From Lepidostoma basale (lineage: Eukaryota; Arthropoda; Insecta; Trichoptera; Lepidostomatidae): a stretch of DNA of 64,000 nucleotides. Below, in pieces: positions 40,938 to 51,369 of this stretch. Both the position numbers and the translations under genes were made by a program. The notes under the pieces were generated by a model, which saw only the letters and a program-made list of their open reading frames with translations, made no database searches and was not told where the DNA came from. How positions within the stretch are numbered: the first letter of the stretch is position 1; each line of letters begins with the position of its first letter. The DNA is taken from the NCBI GenBank assembly GCA_022606425.2, contig JAHDVF020001365.1:1054001-1118000 (forward strand), in the 5' to 3' direction.

Positions 40938-41085
40938 TTATTATGGAATTCCACAGTGTTAATGCCTTACCTTTCAATAAGTTCCATATAAAACTCAATT
41001 AAACTCCTAGAACGCAAACGTTTTAATTTATATTAATTATTTTATAAGGAGTTTTACATCATTGTTTAAGAAACAATAGCTTTCA
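40938..41085. repeat. FB3 and FB2 scraps fused
   Basis: TTATGGAATTCCACAGTGTT (FB3), then CAATTAAACTCCTAGAACGC, GTTTTAATTTATATTAATTA, TCATTGTTTAAGAAACAATA (FB2 outer arm). Confidence 0.55.
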
Positions 41086-41089
41086 TGTT

Positions 41090-41235
41090 AATTATCATGA
41101 CATGTGATAATATCGCCATTTTATTGTCACGTGAATTCCACACCAGACCAAAGACAGTGAGACAATCTCACTGCTATCGCCGGGAATCGAACCCGGGAAC
41201 TTCGGTGTGGCAATCAAAGCACTTAACCCCGGCCT
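41090..41235 (-). mobile_element. SINE-S, both ends cut
   Basis: TGACATGTGATAATATCGCC, ACACCAGACCAAAGACAGTG, B box GGAATCGAACCCGGG (reverse). The A box is lost after AGCACTTAAC. Confidence 0.8.
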
Positions 41236-41867
41236 CAATTATGGCCGGCCTAGATTTTTTTCATTAATCAGAACACAAAATTTGACAACTTATAAAATGT
41301 ATTTTAAATAGATTAGGTACTATCTACAAAGATGTGACATGTTCTAAATGTTTTTATATTGTATCAAAACAAGATACCGGAATGGCGCCTTTCTAGAAGT
41401 TTTAATGAATTAATTGATTAATTAATATAATATAGCGCTCCTAATATAAAAATATTGAAACTCAATATCTGAAAATACAACATTGTTTTTCAATTACATT
41501 TTTCTGCCTAGCCGACGCGGCGACGAATTGACAGTTCTTTTTCGATTTTAGTTCCGGGCGCCGCCGTTAGATGGCAATACAATTCTATTGAATAACAGTT
41601 TGAAATTTGTACTTGACGATATTACGCGATCGCTCTTTTGTTAAAAAGTTCTTTTTATTTTTTAATGTTATCCATCGTAAATTTTCGCTCGATACACATG
41701 GTGCTACAAAATAATTTTATCTCAAATGAATAATCACTTAGTTTTATTATTACTTCACTATTTAAATGTAAATTCTTATTTTAAAACACAGGACAATTTT
41801 TTTTCATTTGAGTACTATATTATTATTCTTCTGGTTGTAGATCTTGCGATCTGTTTATGCGAGATAT
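41236..41867. other. AT-rich unassigned stretch
   Basis: 41510-41580 is GC-richer. Nothing recognised. Confidence 0.35.
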
Positions 41868-42248
41868 CATTTTTTTTTTCCTGTGATGAAGACGACCAAC
41901 CTTCTCTCCATCTCTTTGGTGGCCGTCAGGTGCTCATCATCTGGAGTCTCATGCATCACGATCTTAAGAATTCTTGCTGGATCCATTCTCTCGATGTGGT
42001 CCCTCCAGAATCGTCTTGTCTGCCTACTCCAGCTCGCTATGTATTAAATTTTGCAGGATTTGCGAATTTGTTCATTGGGTATCCTATCTCTAAGGGTTCT
42101 GCCCACAATAGGTCGCAATGTTCTCATTTCTGCTAATCTTAAGAGATTTTTGGTTCTGACAGTGTCTGCTCTTGCTTCTATTCCGTAAGTCATTATGGGC
42201 CTGGTGCATATTTTATAAATTCTTACTTTGCTTTCCACTAGCATGTAC
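41868..42248 (-). mobile_element. LINE-B C-terminus
   Basis: Minus strand: MLVESKVRIYKICTRPIMTY, GIEARADTVRTKNLLRLAEM, RTLRPIVGRTLRDRIPNEQI, then shifted frames with SRQTRRFWRDHIERMDPARI and MHETPDDEHLTATKEMER. Near-mirror of the plus-strand copy that follows. Confidence 0.83.
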
Positions 42249-42284
42249 TTATTGTCCGATATATTATCATAGATTAGAATTATA

Positions 42285-42738
42285 CTAGAATCTGGTCTGG
42301 AAGAACAAGCATATGCGTATCGACATCAAGATCAGAATCTATAAAACATGCGTGCGACCTATCATGACGTACGCTGTTGAGACGCGGGCTGACACTGTGC
42401 GAACCAAGGGACTACTAAGAACATCGGAGGTGAAGGTCCTAAGATCAATTACTGGAAAAACCCTCCGAGATCGTGTCCGCAACGTAGACATAAGAAAAAC
42501 CTGAGAAATAGAGGATATCGTTCAGTGGAGTAGATCCAGAAGAAGATACTGGAGGGACCATGTAGCCCGAATGGATGGTGACAGACTCGCATATACAACC
42601 GCTTATGAAATCCCCTCCGGACACCGCCCACCTGGAAGACCGCCTAAAAGATGGAGGGACAGCTGGATCTCATCATCCGACGAGATATGATTTCTGTGTC
42701 ACATTCATTTATTAAAAGAAGAAGAAGAAGAAGAAGAA
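42285..42738 (+). mobile_element. LINE-B C-terminus with (GAA)n tail
   Basis: RIDIKIRIYKTCVRPIMTYA, VETRADTVRTKGLLRTSEVK, VLRSITGKTLRDRVRNVDIR, one stop, EIEDIVQWSRSRRRYWRDHV, ARMDGDRLAYTTAYEIPSGH, RPPGRPPKRWRDSWISSSDE. The clean GAAGAAGAAG tail is at 42716-42738. Head to head with the copy above. Confidence 0.88.
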
Positions 42739-43112
42739 TTATACATTTATTTATCTTTAATTTTTGAGCGTTTGGCGGTAAACCAGTGTTAGGACGCTAT
42801 TGTCCCAACGCGTTATGATGGGTCACAACTTTGTTGAATGTTAATTAACTTCATTAAGTAAACATATTTAGATTATATTATGAGGAATAAGTTCGGCATC
42901 ATGTTGAATCAGCGGGGACATGTATATTTATTACCCCCGGGTCACTTCCGGTGCTAATCGGAAGTGCAGGCCGGATGTGGGCGGGGGCGGAAGAGGCGAC
43001 CTGGAAATTAGTTCGGGGATGGAAAACGACATCTAAATAGGGGGAAATATGGATTGAGCGGCAAAGCTTTCAAAATGCCTTATGTCAAAATATTTGCTAA
43101 AATAATATGTCA
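42739..43112. other. Unassigned stretch with a GC-rich patch
   Basis: 42930-43010 is GC-rich and contains an inverted pair CACTTCCG/CGGAAGTG. No gene recognised. Confidence 0.4.
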
Positions 43113-43400
43113 TAATAATAAATGCAAGTATTTATCGTTTCTTGAAATATGATTTAAAACTCCCTATTAAATAATTAAGACGAATGAAGTAATATCTAGA
43201 AGTAATATTATATTTTATGGGAGTGACATGTTTCGCCTTGATAAGACATTATATTATATACATATTTTTTGTTTCGTGTGTACGAATGTAAAGACTAAAC
43301 ACGTCATTCCCATAAAGTATAATAAAACTTCTAGAAAACAGACAATTTCATTCGTATTCATTATTCAACAATATTTACATCCTACTTATAAAAAAATATA
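43113..43400. repeat. FB2 foldback, both arms
   Basis: TATTTATCGTTTCTTGA, AAACTCCCTATTAAATAATT, TCTAGAAG, TTATGGGAGTGACATGTTTC on the left; CGTCATTCCCATAAAGTATA, ATAAAACTTCTAGAAAACAG and CATTCGTATTCATTATT on the right. Confidence 0.72.
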
Positions 43401-43427
43401 TTTTTACTTATTTATATTATTATATTG

Positions 43428-43914
43428 GTGTTCTTGTACCGACCCTTAGGTATGGAAGCGAAGCATGAAACTGACAAAAGAAGCATAAAAATTGAATAAA
43501 TGCAGTAGACATGAGATTTCTTAGACGAATGTGTAGATACTCTTTGTATGGTCGAATGAAAATATGAGAAGTGAACGCAGTTCCAATGATGGTGTTATGT
43601 ACAAAATAATGAAAGGATTATTAAGATGGTTTGGACATATAGAAAGAATGAATGAAGAAAGAATGGTAAAAAAATATTTGTTAACGATGTAAATGGAACT
43701 AGAAATAGAGGAAGACCGATGAAAACGTGGAACGATCAAATAAATCAAATATGGAATGTCGGCCTCGTGAGGAGTCAAAGAAATCGACATGCATAAATGA
43801 CACGATTTATGAATGTTGAGAAAGTGAGAGAAATATGCCAGGAAAAAAAGTGTGGCAGTCCATTCTTTATTCCTACCCCTTCAGGAAGACGGGGTGATGG
43901 TTAGTTAGTTAGTT
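43428..43914 (+). mobile_element. LINE-A copy with (GTTA)n tail
   Basis: GVLVPTLRYGSEA with decayed downstream codons, DMRFLRRMCRYSLYG, NDGVMYKIMKGLLRWFGHIE, RMNEERMVKKYLL-like after a shift, GRPMKTWNDQINQ, SQRNRHA, then hairpin and tail. Confidence 0.83.
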
Positions 43915-44393
43915 ATTTTTTTAATAGTTTTGTTTATAAAGACGAAATATCAGGAGTACATAATATTCGAAGAGGCTATTTCACGCCACACTGTAAATGC
44001 CAATTTCCAAAGGAAAGCCCGTTTACTTTCATAGCGTTAGTTCACCTTTTCATGGTTCATCTACCCTGGTAGATTTAAGTTGGTGAGATTGCCTAGACAT
44101 CGTGAAAAGAGTGAACTTTACAAAAATAATCGATCTTTGTAACTATACTGTATTCTGTAAATAAATATTTGTATAAAGTAGTTGAGAGTTTTAAGGAAGG
44201 GTAGTATGCTATTTAGATACGGAGTCTAATGCGATTCATATCTCTCGCTCTAATGAAAATTGATAACATTTTTACCTTGACAGGGTAATTTTCACCGCCT
44301 TACAAATTTATATGCAGCTTATGTACTCCTGGGAATATATTAGTCTAATACATTACGATGCAGTTTATTTACCAAGTTAGGAGCTGTGAGGAA
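43915..44393. other. Unassigned stretch
   Basis: Nothing recognised. Confidence 0.35.
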
Positions 44394-44394
44394 T

Positions 44395-44925
44395 CTTCTT
44401 ATTCTTCTTCTTCCTCAGCCTATTTCTGTCCACTCCTGGACAAAGGCCTCCTCCATTCGCTTCCACGTCACTTTGTCCTGTGCAGACTGCATATAGGTTA
44501 TTCCGACGTGTCTGTTGAGATCATCCTTTCACCTTAGTTGCGATCGCCCTACACTTCTCTTTGCCGTCCACGGTCTCCAAGTCATTAGCTTCTAGCTACG
44601 TGACCTGCCCATTGCCATTTTAGAGTCGCCACCCGGTGGATGATGTCAGTGACCTTTGTTTTTTCTCTCACCGTATCGTTTCTGACTCTGTCTCTTAGGC
44701 TTATTCCCAACATGGCTCTTTGGGTCAATCGTAGTTTCTCGACACTTTGTTTGGACAATATAACAGTTTCAAGACCAACTGGCTGAACGCAGGCTTCATA
44801 GACTTTTCGTTTCAGGTTGATCGGTATTTTCCGGTTTTTAAGGATGTAATTCATGTTTCCGAAAGCTGCCCAGCTTAGTCCAATTCTTCTTTTTAGCTCT
44901 TAGGTTTGGTTATCTGGTAGAAGAA
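44395..44925 (-). mobile_element. LINE-K C-terminus with (GAA)n tail
   Basis: Minus strand: RRIGLSWAAFGNMNYILKNR, KIPINLKRKVYEACVQPVGL, VEKLRLTQRAMLGISLRDRV, RNDTVREKTKVTDIIHRVAT, LKWQWAGHVARS, then a frame break and a decayed EEAFVQEWTE end. LSWAAFG...LKRKV...CV.PV and QRAMLGISLRDRVRN are standard boxes of this LINE group; LINE-L at 59285 is the sister. Confidence 0.85.
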
Positions 44926-45066
44926 TCTTACATATACAATACTCGTATATGCCTCTCGTTACATTTTACGTAAGACACTGTCAACAAGTTCTGTGATTCA
45001 AACAAAAAAAAAATATATATTTGTTCAAATATTTTAAATCCAAAACATATTCCAAAGCGACTTATA

Positions 45067-45350
45067 CAGTAGAATGTCGTTTATCCGGACGTCAGTTAAC
45101 CGGAACGTCAATTACCCGGACAAGCCGAGATGGTAAAGCGTTCTTTACCGTGACCAGCTAGCCCCACAAACACCTACACAACGTTGGGTGTGGGTTGCAT
45201 CATCATTTTCCTCCCTCCTCCTCTTGTTCTCCCCCGCACCCTACGGACAGTCAGTCTCCCGCTGTGTTGAGTTTTAACGTGTCATCTCGTTAGTTTCAAA
45301 CTGTCATTATTTATTCGAGATTACGTGTGATTATCCGGAAAATCAGTTTG
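45067..45350. mobile_element. Pogo/Tigger-like 5' terminus
   Basis: TA at 45065-45066 then CAGTAGAATGTCGTTTATCC and GGACGTCAGTTAACCGGAAC: the CAGTA...TTATCCG word typical of pogo/Tigger ends. A TTATCCGG word recurs at 45333. No clean right end and no transposase. Confidence 0.5.
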
Positions 45351-45361
45351 TATCAGTGTCA

Positions 45362-45515
45362 CCAGTCTGTCGATGCCAGCGAGCCTGGCGAAACCGGTCG
45401 CTGTCGAAATAACAATAAAAGTGGAAGTAGTTGAAAATATCGTTTTATTTCATTAATATTTAAAATGAACTTCCATTGGGAGATTTCAGTAAAATAATTT
45501 GGTAATCAAAATACA
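45362..45515 (+). repeat. FB7 repeat with intact hammerhead-like motif
   Basis: 45367-45399: CTGTCGA, T, stem GCCAG/CTGGC (loop CGAGC), GAAACCGGTC. Then TCGAAATAAC, GTTTTATTTCATTAATATTT and GGGAGATTTCAG as at 5605. It lies 12 bp after the Tigger-like piece. Confidence 0.65.
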
Positions 45516-45756
45516 TTAACGATATTTAAATGAGAAGAGCTTTATACAAACGTGGCAAAATATATATATATGATAATATTTTGTCTTGATCTTATGACGT
45601 GTTATTAAAGCACACGAGAAATATGATTTTAACCACAATGCCAGAATGTAGAGTTAGCCTGTTTACCAGAATAAATTTATACGATTAGGAAATCTGAATA
45701 CTTAATTTTTAATATGGAGTTCTTAATTTCATATATTGAAGTGCAAATAAGAGTTG

Positions 45757-46060
45757 ACATAAACGATTTATGATAGAATTCCAAACGAAGAAATGATATA
45801 TGAATGTAAGGTACTCCTAGATGAATGCGTCCATAAAAAATCTAAGAAAGAGTCACGAAGATGGTTTAGACACGTGGAACGAATTGTAGAAATATAAATG
45901 CTTAAAAATTGTATGCAAGCAGTATGAATGGAAAAAATAAGTCGAGGAAAACATAAACGAGTAATTATTATAGTTTAAAAAATCTATACTGTCACGTTTC
46001 AAGTCGGAAAAATCGACGAACGTGCGTGTCACGATGCATTTATACAAAAGACGCTATAGA
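45757..46060 (+). mobile_element. LINE-A fragment
   Basis: DIKTIYDRIPNEEMIYECKV, LDECVHKKSKKESRRWFRHV, ERIVEI, a frame break, LKNCMQAV, then RNRRTCVSRC-like codons at the 3' side. Confidence 0.72.
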
Positions 46061-46073
46061 GCAGTGCTTCGCG

Positions 46074-46140
46074 AACTTTTCTCACCTACGGCACACCTAA
46101 GTTCTTCCTAGAATTCCGCGGCACACCAAAAGCTAAAATT
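46074..46140 (+). mobile_element. hAT-like terminus
   Basis: CAGTGCTTCGCGAACTTTTC, TCACCTACGGCACACCTAAG has the CAGTG(C/T)TTC...AACxTTTT...CGGCACACC form of hAT non-autonomous ends. The other end is not seen. Confidence 0.5.
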
Positions 46141-46204
46141 TGGGCTAAGCTCAGGAGACGTTGGTGACTCTTTTGTTCTTTAGCTTATCAGCGACATCCA
46201 GTTA

Positions 46205-46424
46205 ATGGAACCAGAAATAGAGAAAGCCCAAGGAAAACGTGGCATGATCAAATAAATCAAATATTGAATGTCTGCCATGTTAGGAGTCAGAGAAATCGAC
46301 GCGCGTGCATGACACGATGTATGAATGTTGAGGAGCGAGAAAAATATGTCAGGGAAGAAAAGTGTGGCAGTCCATTCTTTCTGCCTACCCCTTCAGAGAG
46401 ACGGCGTGATGGTTAGTTAGTTAA
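46205..46424 (+). mobile_element. LINE-A 3' end with (GTTA)n tail
   Basis: NGTRNRESPRKTWHDQINQI, LNVCHVRSQRNRRACMTRCM, NVEER, a short deletion and AYPFRETA, then GGCGTGATGGTTAGTTAG. Confidence 0.85.
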
Positions 46425-46533
46425 AAACTATCTAAGTATAAGCATTTCTGATGCATTTGTTAATATTTAAAATTTCAAATCTGTGATTAAAAAATATATA
46501 TAGATATGAATAATATATAAAAATCTTCTTCTT

Positions 46534-46705
46534 CTTCTTCTCGGCGCTACATCCCGGTCTGGGATTTGGTCTCTTCTACAATAGTCCTCCATTGGATCCT
46601 TTCCCTGGCCATCTCAGTCCTCCACGCAGTCGCCCATCTTTTTCTTGGTCTGTTTTTGCATTAGACCCATCTGGACATAATTTTCAGCCCCTTCTTTCTA
46701 CATGT
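46534..46705 (-). mobile_element. LINE-like 3' end with (GAA)n tail, probable
   Basis: CTTCTTCTTCTTC at the start marks a (GAA)n tail on the minus strand. The adjoining sequence reads on the minus strand WATAWRTEMARERIQWRTIV and EETKSQTGM, the style of LINE C-termini. Confidence 0.45.
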
Positions 46706-46924
46706 ATATAAATAATATATAACCATATTTTAATATTTTGGTATAATTATTATGAGAGGGAGGGGGCGTTTGATTTTTTTCCTATTTAATAGGTATTTGG
46801 TCTAGAAAAGGTTGGAAACCTACGCTGTAAGTTGATAGAAGGGTGTGACACTCTTTCCTAGTCATAGAATCGGGATAAGAAGAGTGTTATACTCCACCCT
46901 CGTCAACAATGTAATAACTTTTTG

Positions 46925-47152
46925 TCCCTGATAGATAACTCCGACAGCGACAGCATAGATTATTTTACCTACCGGCCGCCAGAACAAACCTGCCTCTGTT
47001 GACACCGGTGGGAAGAGCAATTAATCTGCTGAACGCGATCTCCTCGGAGATCGAAGTCTTTCATATTAGTGAAAGTACGTTCAGAAGGCAAATACTCTTA
47101 ATTCTGGAGAGTATCCTGTCTTCCTAATGTTGAACCATCTCTCATGCCAGCA
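46925..47152 (+). mobile_element. LINE-C, upstream part of a split copy
   Basis: LRQRQHRLFYLPAAR-equivalent (decayed), NLPLLTPVGRAINLLNAISS, EIEVFHISESTFRRQILLIL, ESILSS, stop, then CATCTCTCATGC where the copy is interrupted. It resumes at 47776. Confidence 0.78.
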
Positions 47153-47375
47153 TGTTTCTATGATCGTGCTTTCAGCGTTGCGGGTCCGTTGGCGTGGAAT
47201 AGCCTCCATGTTAGTATTAAGTATGAGGATAGTGACGTTAAATTTAAGAAACATCTAAAGACTGCACTGTTCGGTCAGTCATTTCCTAGTGCGCCCTTGG
47301 AGTAATTGATTTTACAAAACGGCGCACTTAAAATACAAATCATCATAATAATAAATAAATAAATGCCTCTCATAC
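47153..47375 (+). mobile_element. LINE-G C-terminus inserted in LINE-C
   Basis: ACFYDRAFSVAGPLAWNSLH, VSIKYEDSDVKFKKHLKTAL, FGQSFPSAPLE, stop, TTGATTTTACAAAACGGCGC, and a CATCATAATAATAAATAAAT tail. DRAFSVAGPLAWNSL is an L2/CR1-group box. CTCTCATGC before and CTCTCATAC after suggest a target duplication. Confidence 0.78.
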
Positions 47376-47377
47376 CT

Positions 47378-47775
47378 CATAAGGTTACCTGAGCGAATCG
47401 ATTATGAACTGTGTCTACTTGTTCACAAGGCCTTATATGGACGAGCGCCCCAATACCTCACAGAACTTTGCAAGCTGATAGATTTGAACCCTCGGCAGTC
47501 AACTCTACGATCCTCGAAGGAAGAAGCAACACACAAACTTCTCGTCCCGCGGCGCCAAGGAGCTTCAAACTTCGGAGATCGAGCTTTTGGCATCGCGGGA
47601 CCGACGGCGTGGAACAGGCTGCCCTACAATATCCGCAATCAAGACGACGAAGGAGTGTTCAGAAGCTCTCTTAAAACTTTTATTTTTAAGAGAAGCTTTC
47701 CGGACGTTGAGCGCCCTTGAAGTGAATCTCTCACAAAAATGGCGCTGTATAAATCATCATCATCATCATCATCAT
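47378..47775 (+). mobile_element. LINE-H C-terminus with (ATC)n tail, nested
   Basis: RLPERIDYELCLLVHKALYG, RAPQYLTELCKLIDLNPRQS, TLRSSKEEATHKLLVPRRQG, ASNFGDRAFGIAGPTAWNRL, PYNIRNQDDEGVFRSSLKTF, IFKRSFPDVERP, stop; then AATGGCGCTGTATAAATC and (ATC)n. Frames shift once. It sits right behind LINE-G, inside LINE-C. Confidence 0.87.
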
Positions 47776-47880
47776 GCGTTTCTGGTAATATACTATACAC
47801 AATATATTATTTTACCTGTTCTCAATAGATGCCTTAAAAATTTATTGTTGAAATAAACTGATTTTGATTTTGATTTGAAC
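47776..47880 (+). mobile_element. LINE-C, downstream part of the split copy
   Basis: GCGTTTCTGGTAATATA, TTACCTGTTCTCAATAGATG, AATAAACTG and a (TTTTGATT)n tail. Confidence 0.78.
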
Positions 47881-48139
47881 ATACAAATATTTATATAGCG
47901 TTTCTTTTTTGTATTTTGATGTAAATTTTAGCAACATGAACAAACTAATAGCGCATTTTCCGTTCGTGTTTTATGCCCTGCGATGCATCAGATTTTGTGA
48001 AATGCATTATGGAAACAAACACACTGAAAAAGCGAAAAAAAATACTGCATGGATATTTATGAGGCGGGACACGTCACGCGATGTTTGCAGAACTAATGCA
48101 TACAAGTCATAGCCGGATCGTGACCGTAAGAAAAATTTT

Positions 48140-48352
48140 GGTACGTAACAAAATAGCTATAATCAGAACAATAGTAACGGTTGCGAAGCGTGGACGATGG
48201 CGGGAAAATCTGTAGAGATGCTGGAAACATTTGAGAGAACGTTATTTCGGAAAATCCTGGGGTCCATGAACGATGGTGAAATCTGGAGAATAAAGTACAA
48301 TGAGGAACTATATAACATCTATAAAGCACCTAATCTCTCTATTCATGCTAGA
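48140..48352 (+). mobile_element. LINE-J fragment
   Basis: GCEAWTMAGKSVEMLETFER-equivalent, TLFRKILGSMNDGEIWRIKY, NEELYNIYKAPNLSIHAR. Same boxes as 27530-27960, cut before LRWAGHV. Confidence 0.8.
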
Positions 48353-49299
48353 CCAGAGTTTCTTAACAGTATTAATAATATTAATCGCCTCCTTTACCAC
48401 AGTAAAATTATCCAACGCCCCTCCCCCCCCAACAAAAATCGAAATATTTATTTATTTATTATTTATATTTAAAATAAAATAGAAATAAAAACACTGCACT
48501 ATGTTTTTCACCACTATGCGGGTTTTTTAATTGGCGATTAGTTTCTTAGATCTGTCAGATTATGTAAACAAATTTATAATATTTTTAAAAATGTACCTTT
48601 ACTGAAGAAGGACTGTTTGTTCGAAACATGTCTATGTAATTTTATTTTTTTAATAGAAGTGTTGTATATACAAAGTGTATAAAAAAAAGAAAAATAGAAA
48701 TAAACTTCTAGAAAACTGACTTTTTCATCAACATAAAATACAATAACTCAACAAACGAATTGTGAATTATCACCGTCGCATGCCGCCTCCAAGGAAATAG
48801 TTCCTCCACTTGTGATCTTGAAGGAATGTGGAATTATTTTATTAATCTCCTGTTTTGGGGAAATTCTATCCCCGAATATCCCTTTATCTCAAATGATATG
48901 TCTGAATATCTGAATCATCTTTGGGGATTTCCTTACGGAAAACAATTATCCCGGCTTCCTTGCGGGCCGAGTATTACGGATGGCCGGCTATTATGCCGCC
49001 CGTTATTATATTGTTATTAGGAGAGATGCGGGACACGAAATTACTATAAATATCCTCCGTCAATAGGGAATAGAGGGTTATATTTGGATTGGGAAATTGT
49101 AGGGAAATTTATTAATCCCGAAAAGCTTATATTTTACTATAGATAGCAATTCCTTTGTGATGCTCTTGTCCTAAGTAACAAAACGATTATCTTAACCCCT
49201 TACCGCATACTGGCTCATACGAGTATATGATCCAAAATAATCTTTCGCCATAAAAAATAACAAAATAATAAAATAATAAAATATCTGGTCTGTTGTTTG
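48353..49299. other. Unassigned, with one hammerhead-like motif
   Basis: 48602-48632 carries CTGAAGA, A, stem GGAC/GTTC (loop TGTTT), GAAACATGTC. 48760-49130 is of mixed composition with no recognised repeat. Confidence 0.45.
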
Positions 49300-49765
49300 G
49301 CATATAGATAGGAGTGTGGCATCTCCAGGCGGCTTCTAACAATGCGCTAATGGCGGGGTAGCCATTTACATTGAAGTTAAAAAGATGTTCTGCTTAATAA
49401 ACAGAAATCTCCATAGATGGCGTTAGTATGTAGATTATATATAGAGTAATCTTAAAAAGATTAACATATATAATCAACATCTTCATAGATGGCACATTGA
49501 AACTGACATGTGAAACCTGGCATAGATTTGTAGCATATATACAACTTCCAAAAAATTGTCATACATGGTCATAAAGAAAAGGTGGAATGGGGAATATTGT
49601 AATTACATAAAGCGTGCGCTTAACCCAACCAGTGACAGGTCATAAGTCCTGTAAACACCTTGATCAACCATATTCAGTTTCCAATTTGCATCTTCTTGCA
49701 ATCTTGCAATTTGCATGAATTGATAACCCACGATGGGTGAAATCCAGTATTCGTATACAAGTATA
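49300..49765 (-). repeat. FB1 repeat, long copy
   Basis: CATATAGATAGGAGTGTGGC, CAATGCGCTAATGGCG, CATAGATGG, CAACTTCCAAAAAATTGTC, AACCCAACCAGTGACAGGTC, TCAGTTTCCAATTTGCATCT, and the GGGTGAAATCCAGTATTCGT outer block. Same layout as 7150-7565 with an extra outer block. Confidence 0.75.
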
Positions 49766-50243
49766 AGTATACAATCACAAAAAATATATTAAAATATGTC
49801 TTGCTTCTAGCAATAATACTAAAGTTTTATCTATGATCCGCGTTACTAGTTGTCAAACTTCTTGCTAGATGTATCTGGTTGTACTAGATGTCGGTTTATG
49901 ATTTTCTGTACAAACGTGATATTCAAAAGTGTTATTTTTTGTTTGTAAAACGCTATAAATAATTATATTACACTGGTTTACTATTATTTTCATTAGGTAA
50001 GTAATAAAATGATCACTTTTATATAAAATAATGGATTATATTGTGTAAAATCTAGAGATAAAAAGGGGAAGACCTAGATATATTTTTTTGTAATTTATAT
50101 AGGAAAAAATCATTTATTTGAAAAATAAAAAAATACATGTCTTTTTTTTTCATCTTTCACACATCATATATATTTTTTAAAATTTTTAAAAAAATCATGC
50201 AGTAAGGGGTTAATGTCTACGCATCGCACTATATTATATTATA
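49766..50243. other. AT-rich unassigned stretch
   Basis: Nothing recognised. Confidence 0.35.
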
Positions 50244-50303
50244 TTATTTCTAAAGTGACACAAGTCAAAATCACGTTTTAGACTAGTGTCGCTTTAGAAA
50301 TAA
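50244..50303. repeat. 18-bp hairpin (one G-T pair)
   Basis: 50244-50261 (TTATTTCTAAAGTGACAC) pairs with 50286-50303 (GTGTCGCTTTAGAAATAA). The loop can extend the stem through AGTC/GACT and AAAA/TTTT. Confidence 0.8.
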
Positions 50304-50443
50304 TAATCCGATATGTTAATCATTTAATTACTGATTACGTATTTAATCTTGTAACCTAAAATCACTATTCCTTACAATCGCTATTATAATATTACAGATT
50401 ATTTCAATAAATATATCGTTTTTGTCATATATTATTTTAAGAC

Positions 50444-50640
50444 TAAAACTAACCATCACGGCGTTTCCCTGGATGTAGGCAGAGTAGATAGACATATCTC
50501 TCTACGTTCATGCATCGTCACACGCACGATTTTTTTCCGACTTCTAATGTGGCCGCCTTTTAGAATTTGATAAATTTGATCACGCCATGCTTCCTTCGTC
50601 TTCCACGGCTTCTCTTTTCACTCACATTGCTTGTATAAAA
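50444..50640 (-). mobile_element. LINE-A 3' end with deletion
   Basis: Short TAAC tail, CCATCACGGCGTTTCCC, GGCAGAG, a deletion, then RCMNVER, VRVTMHERRE codons, LKGGHIRSRK, GRRRKHGVIKFI, and KRSRGRRRK. 5'-truncated at the NVSEKR codons. Confidence 0.75.
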
Positions 50641-50697
50641 CACAAGACGATTTCACTATTTATTTATTGTATAATCTTTAAGAACTTCTCAATAAAA

Positions 50698-51110
50698 ACG
50701 AAAATGGCCGTTCACAATGTAGTTCTGGTTTAAATCCTTAAGTATGGAAGCGAAGCATGGAACTAGAAAAATATGGATGAAAGCAGAATAAACGTGGTGT
50801 GGTTAAATTTCAAATGCTAACGCCCGCAAGAAATGTAGAGCGGATTAAAGTATTATGAAAGGATCACTGCGTTAGTTTCGACATATGGAACGCATGGATG
50901 AAGAAATAATAGTTAAGAAATTATACTTCAGCAATGTGAATGGAGTATGGAGTCAAGGAAGACCTAGAAAAACATGGCGAGGCCAAAATAATTAAATTTT
51001 AAAGGACAACCATGTTAGAACTCGAAACAATCGACGTGAGTCTGTGAGTCGTATAAATTTTGCGGAAGCTAGAGAGATGTGTCAGGATAGAATAGTGTGG
51101 TGGTCCATTA
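50698..51110 (+). mobile_element. LINE-A copy lacking its 3' end
   Basis: KMAVHNVVLV, YGSEAWN, ESRINVV, CRKKCRAD-like, GSLR*FRHMERMDEEIIVKK, LYFSNVNGVWSQGRPRKTWR, GQNN, HVRTRNNRRESVSRINFAEA, REMCQDRIVWWSI. Cut before SAYP. Confidence 0.78.
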
Positions 51111-51261
51111 CTGTTGTTATACAAGTTTCTTTTTTTTAATTGTTATTTTATGCTCGTTTATCATTAATGTTTAGATTTTTTCTCTAGATACTCGTAGATT
51201 AAATTTGGCCTAGCATCCCGATGCGTTTGAAATCTTAAATGTAAGTCCCGGAAGGACGAGG

Positions 51262-51345
51262 GACAGACCTAGGAAGTGTATGAGCGAGGCTGACGAAAGG
51301 GCGCCGCTGCACCCTATAACAGCCATGGGTATGTGGTTTAAAGTA
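51262..51345 (+). repeat. Repeat U
   Basis: Core 51288-51324: GGCTG, ACGAA, AGGG...CCCT, ATAA, CAGCC. Outer stem GGCTG/CAGCC replaces AAGCTG/CAGCTT of the 25412 copy. Confidence 0.6.
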
Positions 51346-51369
51346 TGTGGTTTTAAAGTGAATGGATTT

